34,189 bases of DNA from an uncultured Caryophanales bacterium (GCA_946412015.1 CAMKGA010000018.1:1-34189); one strand, 5' to 3'. Positions 27,417 through 34,116 are shown, numbered from the stretch's first letter. Numbers and translations: made by a program. The notes: generated by a model from the sequence alone, not told the origin.

Positions 27417-28553
27417 ATGATTAGTTTTAAAGATGTAATAAAAACAATTGGTATAATAGCAATGACTTTGTGTGCAGTATTAATATCAACTTTATTTTTA
27501 AATTATATGATAGATTTAAGAGATATTAGTAATTTAATTACAACATCTGAAATGCAAACTTTTTATGATGCTCAATTAATGACAAGTAAAGTAGTAGTAG
27601 GTGTAACAGGAGGATGTTTATTACTTACAACAATAGTTACTTTGTTTTTCTATATTAAAATATATATAGATAATCATAAAAGTGAACTTGGAATTTTGAA
27701 GGCATTAGGTTATTCAAATTTTTCAATATCAAAAAGATTCAGTATATTTGGCTTATCAGTTTTTATTGGTACTTCCTTAGGATACATTATGGCATTATTA
27801 ATGATGAACTATTATTATGAAGTTCAATTAGAAGATGGCTTTTTACCAGTGTTTAAACCAACATATAATATTGAATTATTTATATATTTAGTTATAATTC
27901 CAACAATTATATTTGGAGTTTTATCTATGATATATGCAAATCGTAAATTAAAAACACCTGCACTTGATTTAATCAAAGGTAGTGAAAAAATTAAAATAAA
28001 GAAAATTAAAATTGATGAAGATAAATCATTTTTAAAACAATTAAAAACATCTACTTTTAAACAAAAAAAATCATTAATATTTTTTATAGGATTTTCAGTT
28101 TTTTGTTTTGCTAATTTAATTCAAATGGGGTTTAGTATGAATGATTTGGCTTCTCCATTAATGAAGTGGATGATGTATATAATAGGAATAGTATTGTCTG
28201 CAGTTACTATGTTATTAGCAATGAATACTTTAATTAAAAATCAAAAAAAGAATATTGGCATGATGCGAGTGTTTGGATATCAAATGAAAGAATGCAGAAA
28301 ATATATATTAGATAGTTATAGAATTGTTTCTTATATAGGATTTGCGTTGGGTACGATTTATCAATATTTTTTATTAAAAATAATGGTGGAAATTGTATTT
28401 AAAGATATTGAAGTACCTGAATATTCTTTTAACTTTAAATTATTTTTAATCACACTAGGTATTTTTATTATTGTCTACGAATTATTAATTAGATATTATT
28501 CTAGAAAACTAAATAAGATTCCAATTAAAGAAATAATGTTAGATTCTATTTAA
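27417..28553 (+). CDS. FtsX-fold ABC permease
   Basis: The 378-residue membrane protein has about eight helices in two FtsX-like blocks (about 8-172 and 220-365). Each block carries the cytoplasmic motif of the fold: SELGILKALGYSNFSISKRF in the first, and KKNIGMMRVFGYQMKECRKY in the second. The external loop after helix 1 is only about 25 residues, so there is no large periplasmic domain like MacB's. It partners the ATPase directly upstream. The C-terminus ends before a hairpin and a terminator. Confidence 0.87.
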   Translation: MISFKDVIKTIGIIAMTLCAVLISTLFLNYMIDLRDISNLITTSEMQTFYDAQLMTSKVVVGVTGGCLLLTTIVTLFFYIKIYIDNHKSELGILKALGYSNFSISKRFSIFGLSVFIGTSLGYIMALLMMNYYYEVQLEDGFLPVFKPTYNIELFIYLVIIPTIIFGVLSMIYANRKLKTPALDLIKGSEKIKIKKIKIDEDKSFLKQLKTSTFKQKKSLIFFIGFSVFCFANLIQMGFSMNDLASPLMKWMMYIIGIVLSAVTMLLAMNTLIKNQKKNIGMMRVFGYQMKECRKYILDSYRIVSYIGFALGTIYQYFLLKIMVEIVFKDIEVPEYSFNFKLFLITLGIFIIVYELLIRYYSRKLNKIPIKEIMLDSI

Positions 28554-28567
28554 AGAATTGCCACATG

Positions 28568-28587
28568 GTTTAGTGTTTTCATTAAAC
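28568..28587 (+). other. Hairpin after the FtsX-type permease gene
   Basis: GTTTAGTG-TTTT-CATTAAAC: an eight-pair stem with one G-T wobble and a four-base loop. It is not followed by a T-run, so it is not a standard terminator. It may be an mRNA 3'-end or recombination-related structure. Confidence 0.4.
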
Positions 28588-28624
28588 AAGTTGATTGCAA
28601 AGAACATATAAATAACATAAACTC

Positions 28625-28654
28625 AGACAGATTAATACAAAATCTGCCTTTTTT
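28625..28654 (+). terminator. Rho-independent terminator before element C
   Basis: CAGATT-aatacaa-AATCTG (28628-28646) followed by CC and TTTTTT. The tail CCTTTTTTATGCTATAATT is shared exactly with the terminator before element D. Confidence 0.75.
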
Positions 28655-28655
28655 A

Positions 28656-28664
28656 TGCTATAAT
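28656..28664 (+). promoter_or_regulatory. Extended -10 promoter of short ORF C
   Basis: TGcTATAAT (TG at 28656-28657, TATAAT at 28659-28664) begins in the terminator's T-tract. AGGAG at 28681-28685 and the GTG at 28695 follow at the right distances. No clear -35. Confidence 0.6.
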
Positions 28665-28680
28665 TTTAATGATTTTAAAA

Positions 28681-28890
28681 AGGAGTTGAACCAAGTGAAT
28701 GATAATAAAACGAATATCAACTGGTTGATATTGATTTAGTCTAGCCATTCATGAAACTCCTATAAAATAAGGAAAAAACAATATTTAGTAATTACATCTT
28801 TTAATAAATAATTATTAAAAAATATATAATATAGATAAAAAATAATCAAAAATAGCATAGTATTTGATACTTGGTATTGACGGTTAAACT
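28681..28890 (+). repeat. Array element copy C
   Basis: Short ORF, core GGTTGATATTGATTTAGTCT, CCTATAAAATAAGG, an ATTACATCTTTTAAT block, hairpin AGTAT-ttg-ATACT at 28859-28871, then a core ACTTGGTATTGACGG. ACTTGGTATTGGATTAGTCT recurs after this cassette, at about 29951. Confidence 0.65.
28695..28739 (+). CDS. Short ORF C of the array element (14 residues)
   Basis: GTG start: MNDNKTNINWLILI, then TAG at 28737-28739, the same amber position as in B and G. AGGAG is nine bases upstream and a dedicated promoter precedes it. The overlapping ATG at 28699 is in another frame and gives a non-homologous peptide. Confidence 0.5.
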   Translation: MNDNKTNINWLILI

Positions 28891-28911
28891 TTTGAAAAAG
28901 AGGTTGATATT

Positions 28912-29481
28912 ATGGATAGACCAGAATTAAATAAAAAGTTAGATAGTAAAACATTTAGAGATTATTATTATTTAAAAGAAGAGTTAATTGATTTTTGTAG
29001 AAAGAATAACTTACAAACTACTGGTAGTAAAATAGAATTAACAGATAGAATATCAAAGTATCTTGATACTGGAGAAATAATATCTAAGACTTATGATTCC
29101 AGGAGAACAAAAATAATAGATGAAATAACTCTTGATAGTATAATAGAAGATAACTTTGTATGCTCTGAAAAACATAGAGCATTTTATAAAAAAGAAATAG
29201 GTAAAAGTTTTTCATTTAATGTTTTATTTCAAAAGTGGCTAAAGAGTAATGCAGGAAAAACTTATAAAGATTCAATAGATGCATATTATAAAATATTAGA
29301 AGATAAAAAGAATAATAAAACTACTATTGATAAACAGTTTGAATATAATACATATATTAGAGATTTTTTTAATGATAATAAAGATAAGACACTTGAAGAT
29401 GCTATTAAATGTTGGAAATATAAAAAGAGTATAAAAGGTCATAACAAATATGAGAAAGAAGATTTAAAGGTGTTACTATGA
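28912..29481 (+). CDS. SAP-domain protein (DUF6434-like)
   Basis: The 189-residue protein opens with a SAP motif at about 20-55 (YYLKEELIDFCRKNNLQTTG and TDRISKYLDTGE), a two-helix DNA- or RNA-binding unit. The rest, FSFNVLFQKWLKSNAGKTYK and the following helical repeats with aromatic residues, matches the C-terminal domain found with SAP in Firmicutes proteins of unknown function (DUF6434-like). A nucleic-acid-binding role is inferred from the SAP motif. It overlaps the next gene by four bases (ATGA). Confidence 0.78.
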   Translation: MDRPELNKKLDSKTFRDYYYLKEELIDFCRKNNLQTTGSKIELTDRISKYLDTGEIISKTYDSRRTKIIDEITLDSIIEDNFVCSEKHRAFYKKEIGKSFSFNVLFQKWLKSNAGKTYKDSIDAYYKILEDKKNNKTTIDKQFEYNTYIRDFFNDNKDKTLEDAIKCWKYKKSIKGHNKYEKEDLKVLL

Positions 29482-29897
29482 ATTTAGATAAAATTGAAAA
29501 ATTTATTGATAAACAAAAAGTAAGTTTTATTTGTTCAGTTGATGATAATAATTGTCCAAATGTTAAAGCAATGCTAAAACCTAGAAAAAGAAACTGTTTA
29601 AAAGAATTTTATTTTTCTACTAATACATCATCAATGAGAGTAAAACAATATATGAAAAATCCAAATGCTAGTATTTATTTTTATCACAAAGGATTAATTA
29701 AATATGTTGGAGTTATGTTAAAAGGAAAAATGGAAGTATTAACAGACCAAGAAACTAAAAATATGATTTGGAAAAAAGGCGACACAATGTTTTATAAAAA
29801 AGGTGTAACTGATCCAGATTATTGTGTTTTAAAATTTACTGCTACAAGTGGTAGATACTACTCTGATTTAAAAACTGAAAGTTTTGATATAAAATAA
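29478..29897 (+). CDS. Pyridoxamine 5'-phosphate oxidase-like (PNPOx family) protein
   Basis: A 139-residue split-barrel flavin-binding protein. VSFICSVDDNNCPNVKAMLK and EFYFSTNTSSMRVKQYMKN are the strands and the flavin-phosphate loop of the PNPOx-like family. YVGVMLKGKMEVLTDQETKNM and YCVLKFTATSGRYY complete it. Such small members bind FMN, F420 or heme and act on unknown substrates. It is translationally coupled to the SAP gene; together they form the only two-gene unit here with an overlap. Confidence 0.82.
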   Translation: MNLDKIEKFIDKQKVSFICSVDDNNCPNVKAMLKPRKRNCLKEFYFSTNTSSMRVKQYMKNPNASIYFYHKGLIKYVGVMLKGKMEVLTDQETKNMIWKKGDTMFYKKGVTDPDYCVLKFTATSGRYYSDLKTESFDIK

Positions 29898-29931
29898 ATA
29901 GAAAATTAAGAGATTATGATTTGTCATATGA

Positions 29932-29985
29932 CCAGGTAACTATTATGGTTAACTTGGTATTGGATTAGTCTAACTACGATAAAAG
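29932..29985 (+). other. Core-like dyad at the end of the SAP/PNPOx unit
   Basis: CCAGGTAAC-tattat-GGTTAACTTGG is an imperfect hairpin at 29932-29956. The following TATTGGATTAGTCTA matches the core of element C. It looks like a decayed left half of another element, lying before a terminator. Confidence 0.4.
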
Positions 29986-29995
29986 ACCTAAAAAA

Positions 29996-30026
29996 GGACG
30001 AAATTGTACTAAATTTCGCCTTTTTT
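29996..30026 (+). terminator. Rho-independent terminator before element D
   Basis: CGAAATT-gtacta-AATTTCG with GG/CC below a bulged A, followed by TTTTTT. The tail is identical in sequence to the one before element C. Confidence 0.78.
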
Positions 30027-30027
30027 A

Positions 30028-30036
30028 TGCTATAAT
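30028..30036 (+). promoter_or_regulatory. Extended -10 promoter of short ORF D
   Basis: TGcTATAAT (TATAAT at 30031-30036) in the terminator tail; GGAG at 30048-30051; ATG at 30060. The module duplicates the one at 28656. Confidence 0.6.
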
Positions 30037-30044
30037 TGAATAGA

Positions 30045-30225
30045 AATGGAGTGATTCCTATGGATAATAAAACTAATATAAATTGGGATAAACCGACTTA
30101 TGGAAAACCATTAACAAACCCTTATAAATAAAGACATTTAGTTCAATCCCTTTTTACATTTTTTGATGAAAAAGCAATAAAAAAATTAAAAAAATGAGGG
30201 TAATTACGACTTATGGAAAACTTTT
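30045..30225 (+). repeat. Array element copy D
   Basis: Short ORF with the core CGACTTATGGAAAAC at 30094-30108, which recurs exactly at 30207-30221 before the DinD gene. Between them are CCTTATAAATAAAG and a TTTTTACATTTTTTGATG block. Confidence 0.7.
30060..30131 (+). CDS. Short ORF D of the array element (23 residues)
   Basis: Begins MDNKTNINWDKPTYGKPL and ends TNPYK-stop. It has a dedicated promoter, a good RBS, and no internal stop. It is the best candidate for an intact founder of the family, since the tail NPYK is still in frame in other copies. Confidence 0.55.
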   Translation: MDNKTNINWDKPTYGKPLTNPYK

Positions 30226-30264
30226 ATAAATAGAATATATATTTAATTGAACAGGAGGTAATAA

Positions 30265-31131
30265 ATGAAGAAAATTGGTGATAAAGAAAATTATACTAAT
30301 AGTATTTTTGAAAATACAAAGAATATTGATGAATACGGAAATGAATATTGGTATGCCCGTGAATTGCAAAAAGTATTAGAATATAAAGATTGGAGAAATT
30401 TTCAAAAAGTAATAGATAAAGCAGTAATATCTGCAAAAAATAGTGTTTCAGATAAAGAAGATTGGGTTGTTGAAGTCAACAAGCCAATAAAAACTGGTAA
30501 AGGAAAAGAAGAATTTATTAAAGATTATAAGTTATCAAGATATATATGCTATTTAATTGTACAAAATGCTGATCCAAGTAAAGAAGTTGTTGCCTTAGGA
30601 CAAACCTATTTTGCAATTCAAACTAGAAAACAGGAGATAACAGAACAAGAATATGATTCTTTATCAGATGATGAAAAAAGATTCTATCAAAGAAAATTAA
30701 CTAAACAAGGTAATTATACTCTTCAAAAAGTTGCATCATCTGCAGGTGTTAAAAATATGGCAGAATTTCACAATGCGGGCTATAAAGGCTTATATAATGG
30801 TGAAACTGCTGATGATATTTTTAAAAGAAAAAAGTTACGTTATAGGGAAGATATTTTAGATAATATGAATGAAGATGAATTAGTTGCTAATTTATTTAGG
30901 ATAAATCAGACTAAGCAAAGGTTAATTAAAGATAATGTACAAGGTGAAAAAGAAGCAAAAGATGTGCATTATGAAGTTGGTAAAAAGGTGAGAAAAGCAA
31001 TTGCAGATATTGGTGGAACTATGCCAGAAGATATGCCAACACCTAAGAAAAGTTTAAAAGAACTTGAAAGAGAAAAGAAACAACTAGAAAATAAAGATCA
31101 AAAGAAACTTGTAGGTACAAAAAATAATTAA
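30265..31131 (+). CDS. dinD: DNA-damage-inducible protein D (DinD)
   Basis: The 288-residue protein reads as a full DinD. EYWYARELQKVLEYKDWRNF starts the BRO-N-like DNA-binding domain. DYKLSRYICYLIVQNADPSK and AVISAKNSV belong to it. QTRKQEITEQEYD, SSAGVKNMAEFHNAGYKGLY and the C-terminal EKEAKDVHYEVGKKVRKAI with GTMPEDMPTPKKSLKELE complete the family pattern. In E. coli, DinD is SOS-induced and inhibits RecA. I see no Bacillus-type LexA box upstream. The RBS is CAGGAGGTAA. It sits in element D's unit and shares its second core as leader. Confidence 0.9.
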   Translation: MKKIGDKENYTNSIFENTKNIDEYGNEYWYARELQKVLEYKDWRNFQKVIDKAVISAKNSVSDKEDWVVEVNKPIKTGKGKEEFIKDYKLSRYICYLIVQNADPSKEVVALGQTYFAIQTRKQEITEQEYDSLSDDEKRFYQRKLTKQGNYTLQKVASSAGVKNMAEFHNAGYKGLYNGETADDIFKRKKLRYREDILDNMNEDELVANLFRINQTKQRLIKDNVQGEKEAKDVHYEVGKKVRKAIADIGGTMPEDMPTPKKSLKELEREKKQLENKDQKKLVGTKNN

Positions 31132-31213
31132 AGAAAAATGTAAAGTATATTACTTATTATACATAAATAATAAATATCTATAAGAAATCAAATGTAATGG
31201 AGAACAATATAAT

Positions 31214-31849
31214 ATGAAAAAAACTATATATTTAATAAGGCATTCTATTAAAGAAAAAATGTATGGTAACAATGAGAGCAATGATTCAAATCAAGTTAAG
31301 GATGAAAAGAAAATTTTAAGTATTGAAGGCGAGAAGAAAGCTTTTAAATTATCGCAATTAAAAGAATTATCAAATGTAGAAGAAGTTTGGTGCAGTAATT
31401 ATGTTCGTACGATTCAAACAGCAAAATATATTGCAAATAATAGAACTAAAATTAATATATCAAATGCTTTTGATGAAAGACATTATGGAGATTTTGACCA
31501 AAGCACTGATAGAGAAGAATTTTGGATTAATCAATTTAAAGATGAAAATTTAAAAAATTTAAATGGCGAATCTCAAAAAGATGTTAGAAATAGATTGGAT
31601 AATAAAATTAATTATTTGCTTGAACAATCTGATAATAAAATCATTGCAATTGTTACACATAATGCTTGTACGTTATTTTATTTGTTAAAGTATTGCAAAT
31701 TGATTAATGCACAAATTCCCAAAAAGATAACTATTAGTTATAATGGAAAAATTTTAATTAAAGATAGTATAATGGATTCACCATCTATAATGAAATTAGA
31801 ATTTGATGATAAAAAATTATTAGATATTGAATACATTAAAATTGATTAA
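31214..31849 (+). CDS. Histidine phosphatase family protein (second)
   Basis: A 211-residue phosphoglycerate-mutase-like protein. IYLIRHSIKEK carries the phosphohistidine (Ser replaces the usual Gly after it). WCSNYVRTIQTAKYI has the second Arg. DERHYGDF is the acid/base segment, and IVTHNACTLFY the second His. It is only distantly related to the protein at 18397 and is not a duplicate. GGAG at 31199 is 11 bases upstream of the ATG, a little far. It shares its unit with DinD. Confidence 0.82.
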   Translation: MKKTIYLIRHSIKEKMYGNNESNDSNQVKDEKKILSIEGEKKAFKLSQLKELSNVEEVWCSNYVRTIQTAKYIANNRTKINISNAFDERHYGDFDQSTDREEFWINQFKDENLKNLNGESQKDVRNRLDNKINYLLEQSDNKIIAIVTHNACTLFYLLKYCKLINAQIPKKITISYNGKILIKDSIMDSPSIMKLEFDDKKLLDIEYIKID

Positions 31850-31854
31850 AGAAG

Positions 31855-32020
31855 GTGGTTAAGATGAGCAAAGAAAATAAAAAAAGTTTAACATCAGTCG
31901 GAATTAACTGCGATAAAACAATTTATAGAAAGTTCCATGAAACTATTGAAAATACTTACTTTTTTACATCGAGATTTTTTCGCATTTATAGTAATAATGT
32001 TTAAATTATGATAAAATGTC
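31855..32020 (+). repeat. Array element copy E (divergent)
   Basis: RBS and short ORF, then TACTTTTTTACATCG in the place of the promoter-like block, and ATTATGATAAAATG just before the next gene (an extended -10-like TGaTAAAAT). The second core is not clearly recognisable. Confidence 0.5.
31864..32004 (+). CDS. Short ORF E of the array element (46 residues)
   Basis: MSKENKKSLTSVGINCDKTI... The opening matches copy F (MSNEEK..LTKVGINW); Cys replaces Trp as in A. AAGGTGG is upstream. The tail is unlike other copies. Confidence 0.4.
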   Translation: MSKENKKSLTSVGINCDKTIYRKFHETIENTYFFTSRFFRIYSNNV

Positions 32021-32039
32021 TTTAATAAAGGAGAATGCA

Positions 32040-32468
32040 ATGAATAAAATTTTTGTATACGGTACACTAAAAAGTCCTAAAATTCAAAAAGAACTATTTG
32101 GAAAAAAATTAAAGATGTATGAAGCTATCTTAAAAGACTATTCTGTATATGAAGCAGAAGATGGATGGTATTTCATAGACAAAAAAGATGGGAATGTTCT
32201 ATATGGATGTGTAATAGAGTTAGATGATAAATGTCTAGAAATATGTGATGCTTTTGAATATTGCCCTGAAATGTATCAAAGAAGAAAAATTTTTGTATTA
32301 GTAAATGACAAACCAATAGAAACATATGTATATATTAGAGTTGATAATATTAAAAATCATAAAGAAGTTTTGAATTATAAATCATTTTCTAAATTTGATG
32401 AGAACTTCGTAATTGATACTGAAATTAAAAACTTCAAGGAAATAGAACATCCTGAATTTTATAATTAA
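32040..32468 (+). CDS. Gamma-glutamylcyclotransferase-like (AIG2/GGCT) protein
   Basis: Start at 32040, set by AAGGAG eight bases upstream (an in-frame start at 32016 lies in the repeat leader). The 142-residue protein begins NKIFVYGTLKSPKIQ, the substrate-binding YGTL loop of the family. VLYGCVIELDD, then CDAFEYCPEMYQRRKIFV with the family Glu after the 'D-x-x-E' turn, and ETYVYIRV complete the beta barrel. Family members cyclise gamma-glutamyl amines; many bacterial copies have unproven substrates. Confidence 0.83.
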   Translation: MNKIFVYGTLKSPKIQKELFGKKLKMYEAILKDYSVYEAEDGWYFIDKKDGNVLYGCVIELDDKCLEICDAFEYCPEMYQRRKIFVLVNDKPIETYVYIRVDNIKNHKEVLNYKSFSKFDENFVIDTEIKNFKEIEHPEFYN

Positions 32469-32511
32469 TTACAATAAATGCAAAATTTATGAGATATTGA
32501 ATTAGAGAATA

Positions 32512-32745
32512 AGGAAGTGATAAAAATGTCAAATGAAGAAAAGTTAACTAAAGTTGGAATTAACTGGTTGTCCTGTATTTATGGCGACTATCACTTAACC
32601 CCTTATAAAATGGGAATTTTTAATAAATAAGATCTTGCAAGTTTTAATAAAAAAAGATGAAAAATTTTAAAAAATAGGTTAAAATATTCTCATTTTTGTG
32701 AGAAATTAGAGTACTGGCTTGTAATATGCCGACAAATTTAATATT
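32512..32745 (+). repeat. Array element copy F
   Basis: Short ORF, CCTTATAAAATGGG, a TCTTGCAAGTTTTAAT block, then 32669-32724, which is nearly identical to leader Z before RhuM. ACTGG and ATGGCGAC of the left core reappear as ACTGG and ATGCCGAC in the right core. Confidence 0.65.
32526..32630 (+). CDS. Short ORF F of the array element (34 residues)
   Basis: MSNEEKLTKVGINWLSCIYG... then HLTPYKMG before the stop at 32630. TPYK lines up with NPYK in other copies. AAGGAAGTGA is upstream. Confidence 0.45.
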   Translation: MSNEEKLTKVGINWLSCIYGDYHLTPYKMGIFNK

Positions 32746-32764
32746 AGTAAAAAGAGGTGAAATT

Positions 32765-33169
32765 ATGAAAAAGGATTTATTAAAAACAAATGTTTATGAT
32801 GTAGAAGATACATTAATAATTGTAGGTAGTTGTCTTGATAGAATGCAACCGGAAGCTTATAAAGAATTAGAAAGGATTTCAGATAATATTTACGATGTAT
32901 GTTTAGAAGAAACACATATAAATATGGTTATAACTAAACTAATAGGTATGATATCTAGAGTTAAAATAAATAAAATAATATTTGCATCAGTAGATAAATC
33001 TCTTCATTGTGTTCAATTACATTATATAGAAAATGAAATAAGAAAAGCTATGGACATAGATAATATAGAGATGGTTCATTATGTTGCAGTAGATAACAAA
33101 CTAATAGAAATATCAAAAGAAACAATAAAAAAATCTAAATCATTAAGTGAATTAGAGCAAATGAAATAA
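32765..33169 (+). CDS. Conserved-looking protein of unknown function
   Basis: From the ATG at 32765 (AAGAGGTGAAATT upstream; an in-frame start at 32726 is in the repeat) it has 134 residues. LIIVGSCLDRMQPEAYKELE, then CLEETHINMVITKLIGMISR, then KIIFASVDKSLHCVQLHYIE read as a compact alpha/beta domain. Cys and His residues (SCLD, CLEETH, LHCVQLH) could bind a metal, but no known motif is met. I do not recognise the family. It is the single gene between copies F and G. Confidence 0.7.
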   Translation: MKKDLLKTNVYDVEDTLIIVGSCLDRMQPEAYKELERISDNIYDVCLEETHINMVITKLIGMISRVKINKIIFASVDKSLHCVQLHYIENEIRKAMDIDNIEMVHYVAVDNKLIEISKETIKKSKSLSELEQMK

Positions 33170-33191
33170 TACATTGGAGGAGTTGATTCAA

Positions 33192-33236
33192 ATGAACGAA
33201 AATAAAACTAATATAAACTGGTTGATTACGATTTAG
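33192..33236 (+). CDS. Short ORF G of the array element (14 residues)
   Basis: MNENKTNINWLITI, then TAG at 33234-33236. The frame continues SRPLLNPYNISK, parallel to copy B. GGAGGAG at 33176-33182 is upstream. Confidence 0.5.
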   Translation: MNENKTNINWLITI

Positions 33237-33288
33237 TCAAGACCACTCCTAAATCCTTATAATATAAGTAAAAATCCAAAAATAGATC

Positions 33289-33317
33289 TTACATGTTTTA
33301 TAAAAAAATATTAAAAT
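33289..33317 (+). promoter_or_regulatory. Promoter inside element G
   Basis: TTACAT at 33289-33294, 17-base spacer, TAAAAT at 33312-33317 (TTAAAATAG). Conserved in copies B and H. Confidence 0.55.
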
Positions 33318-33380
33318 AGAAAGGGATCAATCAATAAGAAATTAATTAATATTTCTATAAGATTGATTATACGTGATAAA

Positions 33381-33896
33381 ATGAGTAATTTATCTAAAGT
33401 AATTTTAGGAACTGGTAATTATTATGATGTAAAAAGTGGTAATACTGTATCTGTTACAGGTGATGGTGGTAATGCTTGGGGATATTTTGGACCAGCATAT
33501 AAAAAACTAGCTCCTAAACTAGTTACTTATACACCTTATGCTGAAAAGTTAGAAGAATTAGAAAAATTGAAAGATGATGTTTCTAAATTAAAAGAGTATG
33601 TTGAGTTTAGGAAACAAATAGAAGATGAATATATTAGGAGTTATTATGATATAAGATTAAAAGATTTAGATTTTAAAGATTTACTTTATATATTAAATGA
33701 GAAATTTGGTAATGATATAATATTGTTATGTCATGAACCAATAGATGAATTTTGCCATAGAAGAATAATTGCGGATTATATAGAACTTGAAACAGGAATA
33801 TATATTCCAGAAGTAAGTGTTGATGAGCAAGGTAATGTTAAAAAACTTGTTCCAATAAGATATAAAAATAGATTAAAAGAAGTAATGAATAAGTAG
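33381..33896 (+). CDS. DUF488-like protein with an extra N-terminal domain
   Basis: From the ATG at 33381 (CGTGATAAA upstream) this gives 171 residues; a TTG at 33363 is in frame but lies in the hairpin. The C-terminal part has DIILLCHEPIDEFCHRRIIAD, the Cys-His-Arg pattern of DUF488 proteins. A Gly-rich, weakly acidic N-terminus (SVTGDGGNAWGYFGPAYKKL) and a coiled stretch (EELEKLKDDVSKLKEY) precede it. DUF488 proteins are of uncertain function. It is the last complete gene. Confidence 0.75.
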   Translation: MSNLSKVILGTGNYYDVKSGNTVSVTGDGGNAWGYFGPAYKKLAPKLVTYTPYAEKLEELEKLKDDVSKLKEYVEFRKQIEDEYIRSYYDIRLKDLDFKDLLYILNEKFGNDIILLCHEPIDEFCHRRIIADYIELETGIYIPEVSVDEQGNVKKLVPIRYKNRLKEVMNK

Positions 33897-33905
33897 GTGA
33901 TTTAC

Positions 33906-34001
33906 ATGAATAATGAAAATAAAACTAATATAAACTGGTTGATTACAATTAATTTAAACCCTTTTAGAAAGCATTGTAAAATAAGGAAAAACTCAAAATA
34001 A
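33906..34001 (+). CDS. Short ORF H of the array element (31 residues)
   Basis: MNNENKTNINWLITINLNPF and onward to a TAA at 34001, with no amber codon after INWLITI. TAGGTGAT is upstream. KIRK near the end matches KIRK in B's continuation. Confidence 0.45.
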   Translation: MNNENKTNINWLITINLNPFRKHCKIRKNSK

Positions 34002-34005
34002 CATC

Positions 34006-34036
34006 TTACATGTTTTATATAAAAATATATTAAAAT
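34006..34036 (+). promoter_or_regulatory. Promoter inside element H
   Basis: TTACAT at 34006-34011 and TAAAAT at 34031-34036 (19-base spacer, as in B). It would drive whatever lies beyond the window end. Confidence 0.5.
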
Positions 34037-34116
34037 ATATAAAAATTGATCAAAAATGACTATAATAGATACAAAATAGGGCGAGAATTAGTAAGGTGAT
34101 TACAGAAGTTAAACCC

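Larger units (their letters stand above)
33176..33375 (+). repeat. Array element copy G
   Basis: RBS, short ORF, the core GGTTGATTACGATTTAGTCA with AGACC, CCTTATAATATAAG, promoter-like block, then a long hairpin (AATCAATAAGAAAT...ATTTCTATAAGATTGATT, 33330-33368) that ends just before the gene start. Confidence 0.72.
33897..34116 (+). repeat. Array element copy H
   Basis: The short ORF, core GGTTGATTACA with TTTAAACCC at 33937-33961, TGTAAAATAAGG, promoter-like block, then a second core at 34095-34116 with GGTGATTACA and TTAAACCC. It ends the readable array. Confidence 0.7.

Noticed and set aside
16439-29481. Mycoplasma-type code with TGA as Trp
   Set aside because: TGA is the natural stop of the acyltransferase and SAP genes, each overlapping the next start, and Trp is encoded by TGG throughout.
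26483-30221. Diversity-generating retroelement (template/variable repeats)
   Set aside because: The paired cores are short, show no adenine-biased changes, and no reverse transcriptase is present.
30225-30264. LexA (SOS) box before dinD
   Set aside because: Only a lone GAAC is present before the RBS; no GAAC-N4-GTTC palindrome was found.
25750-34116. Classical integron with attC sites
   Set aside because: The hairpins are attC-like in shape only; RYYYAAC/GTTRRRY cores are not clear and no IntI gene is present in the window.
25750-34116. MITE with terminal inverted repeats
   Set aside because: I found no inverted termini shared by the ends of the copies; the outer similarities are direct. 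A MITE-like origin without visible TIRs is not excluded.
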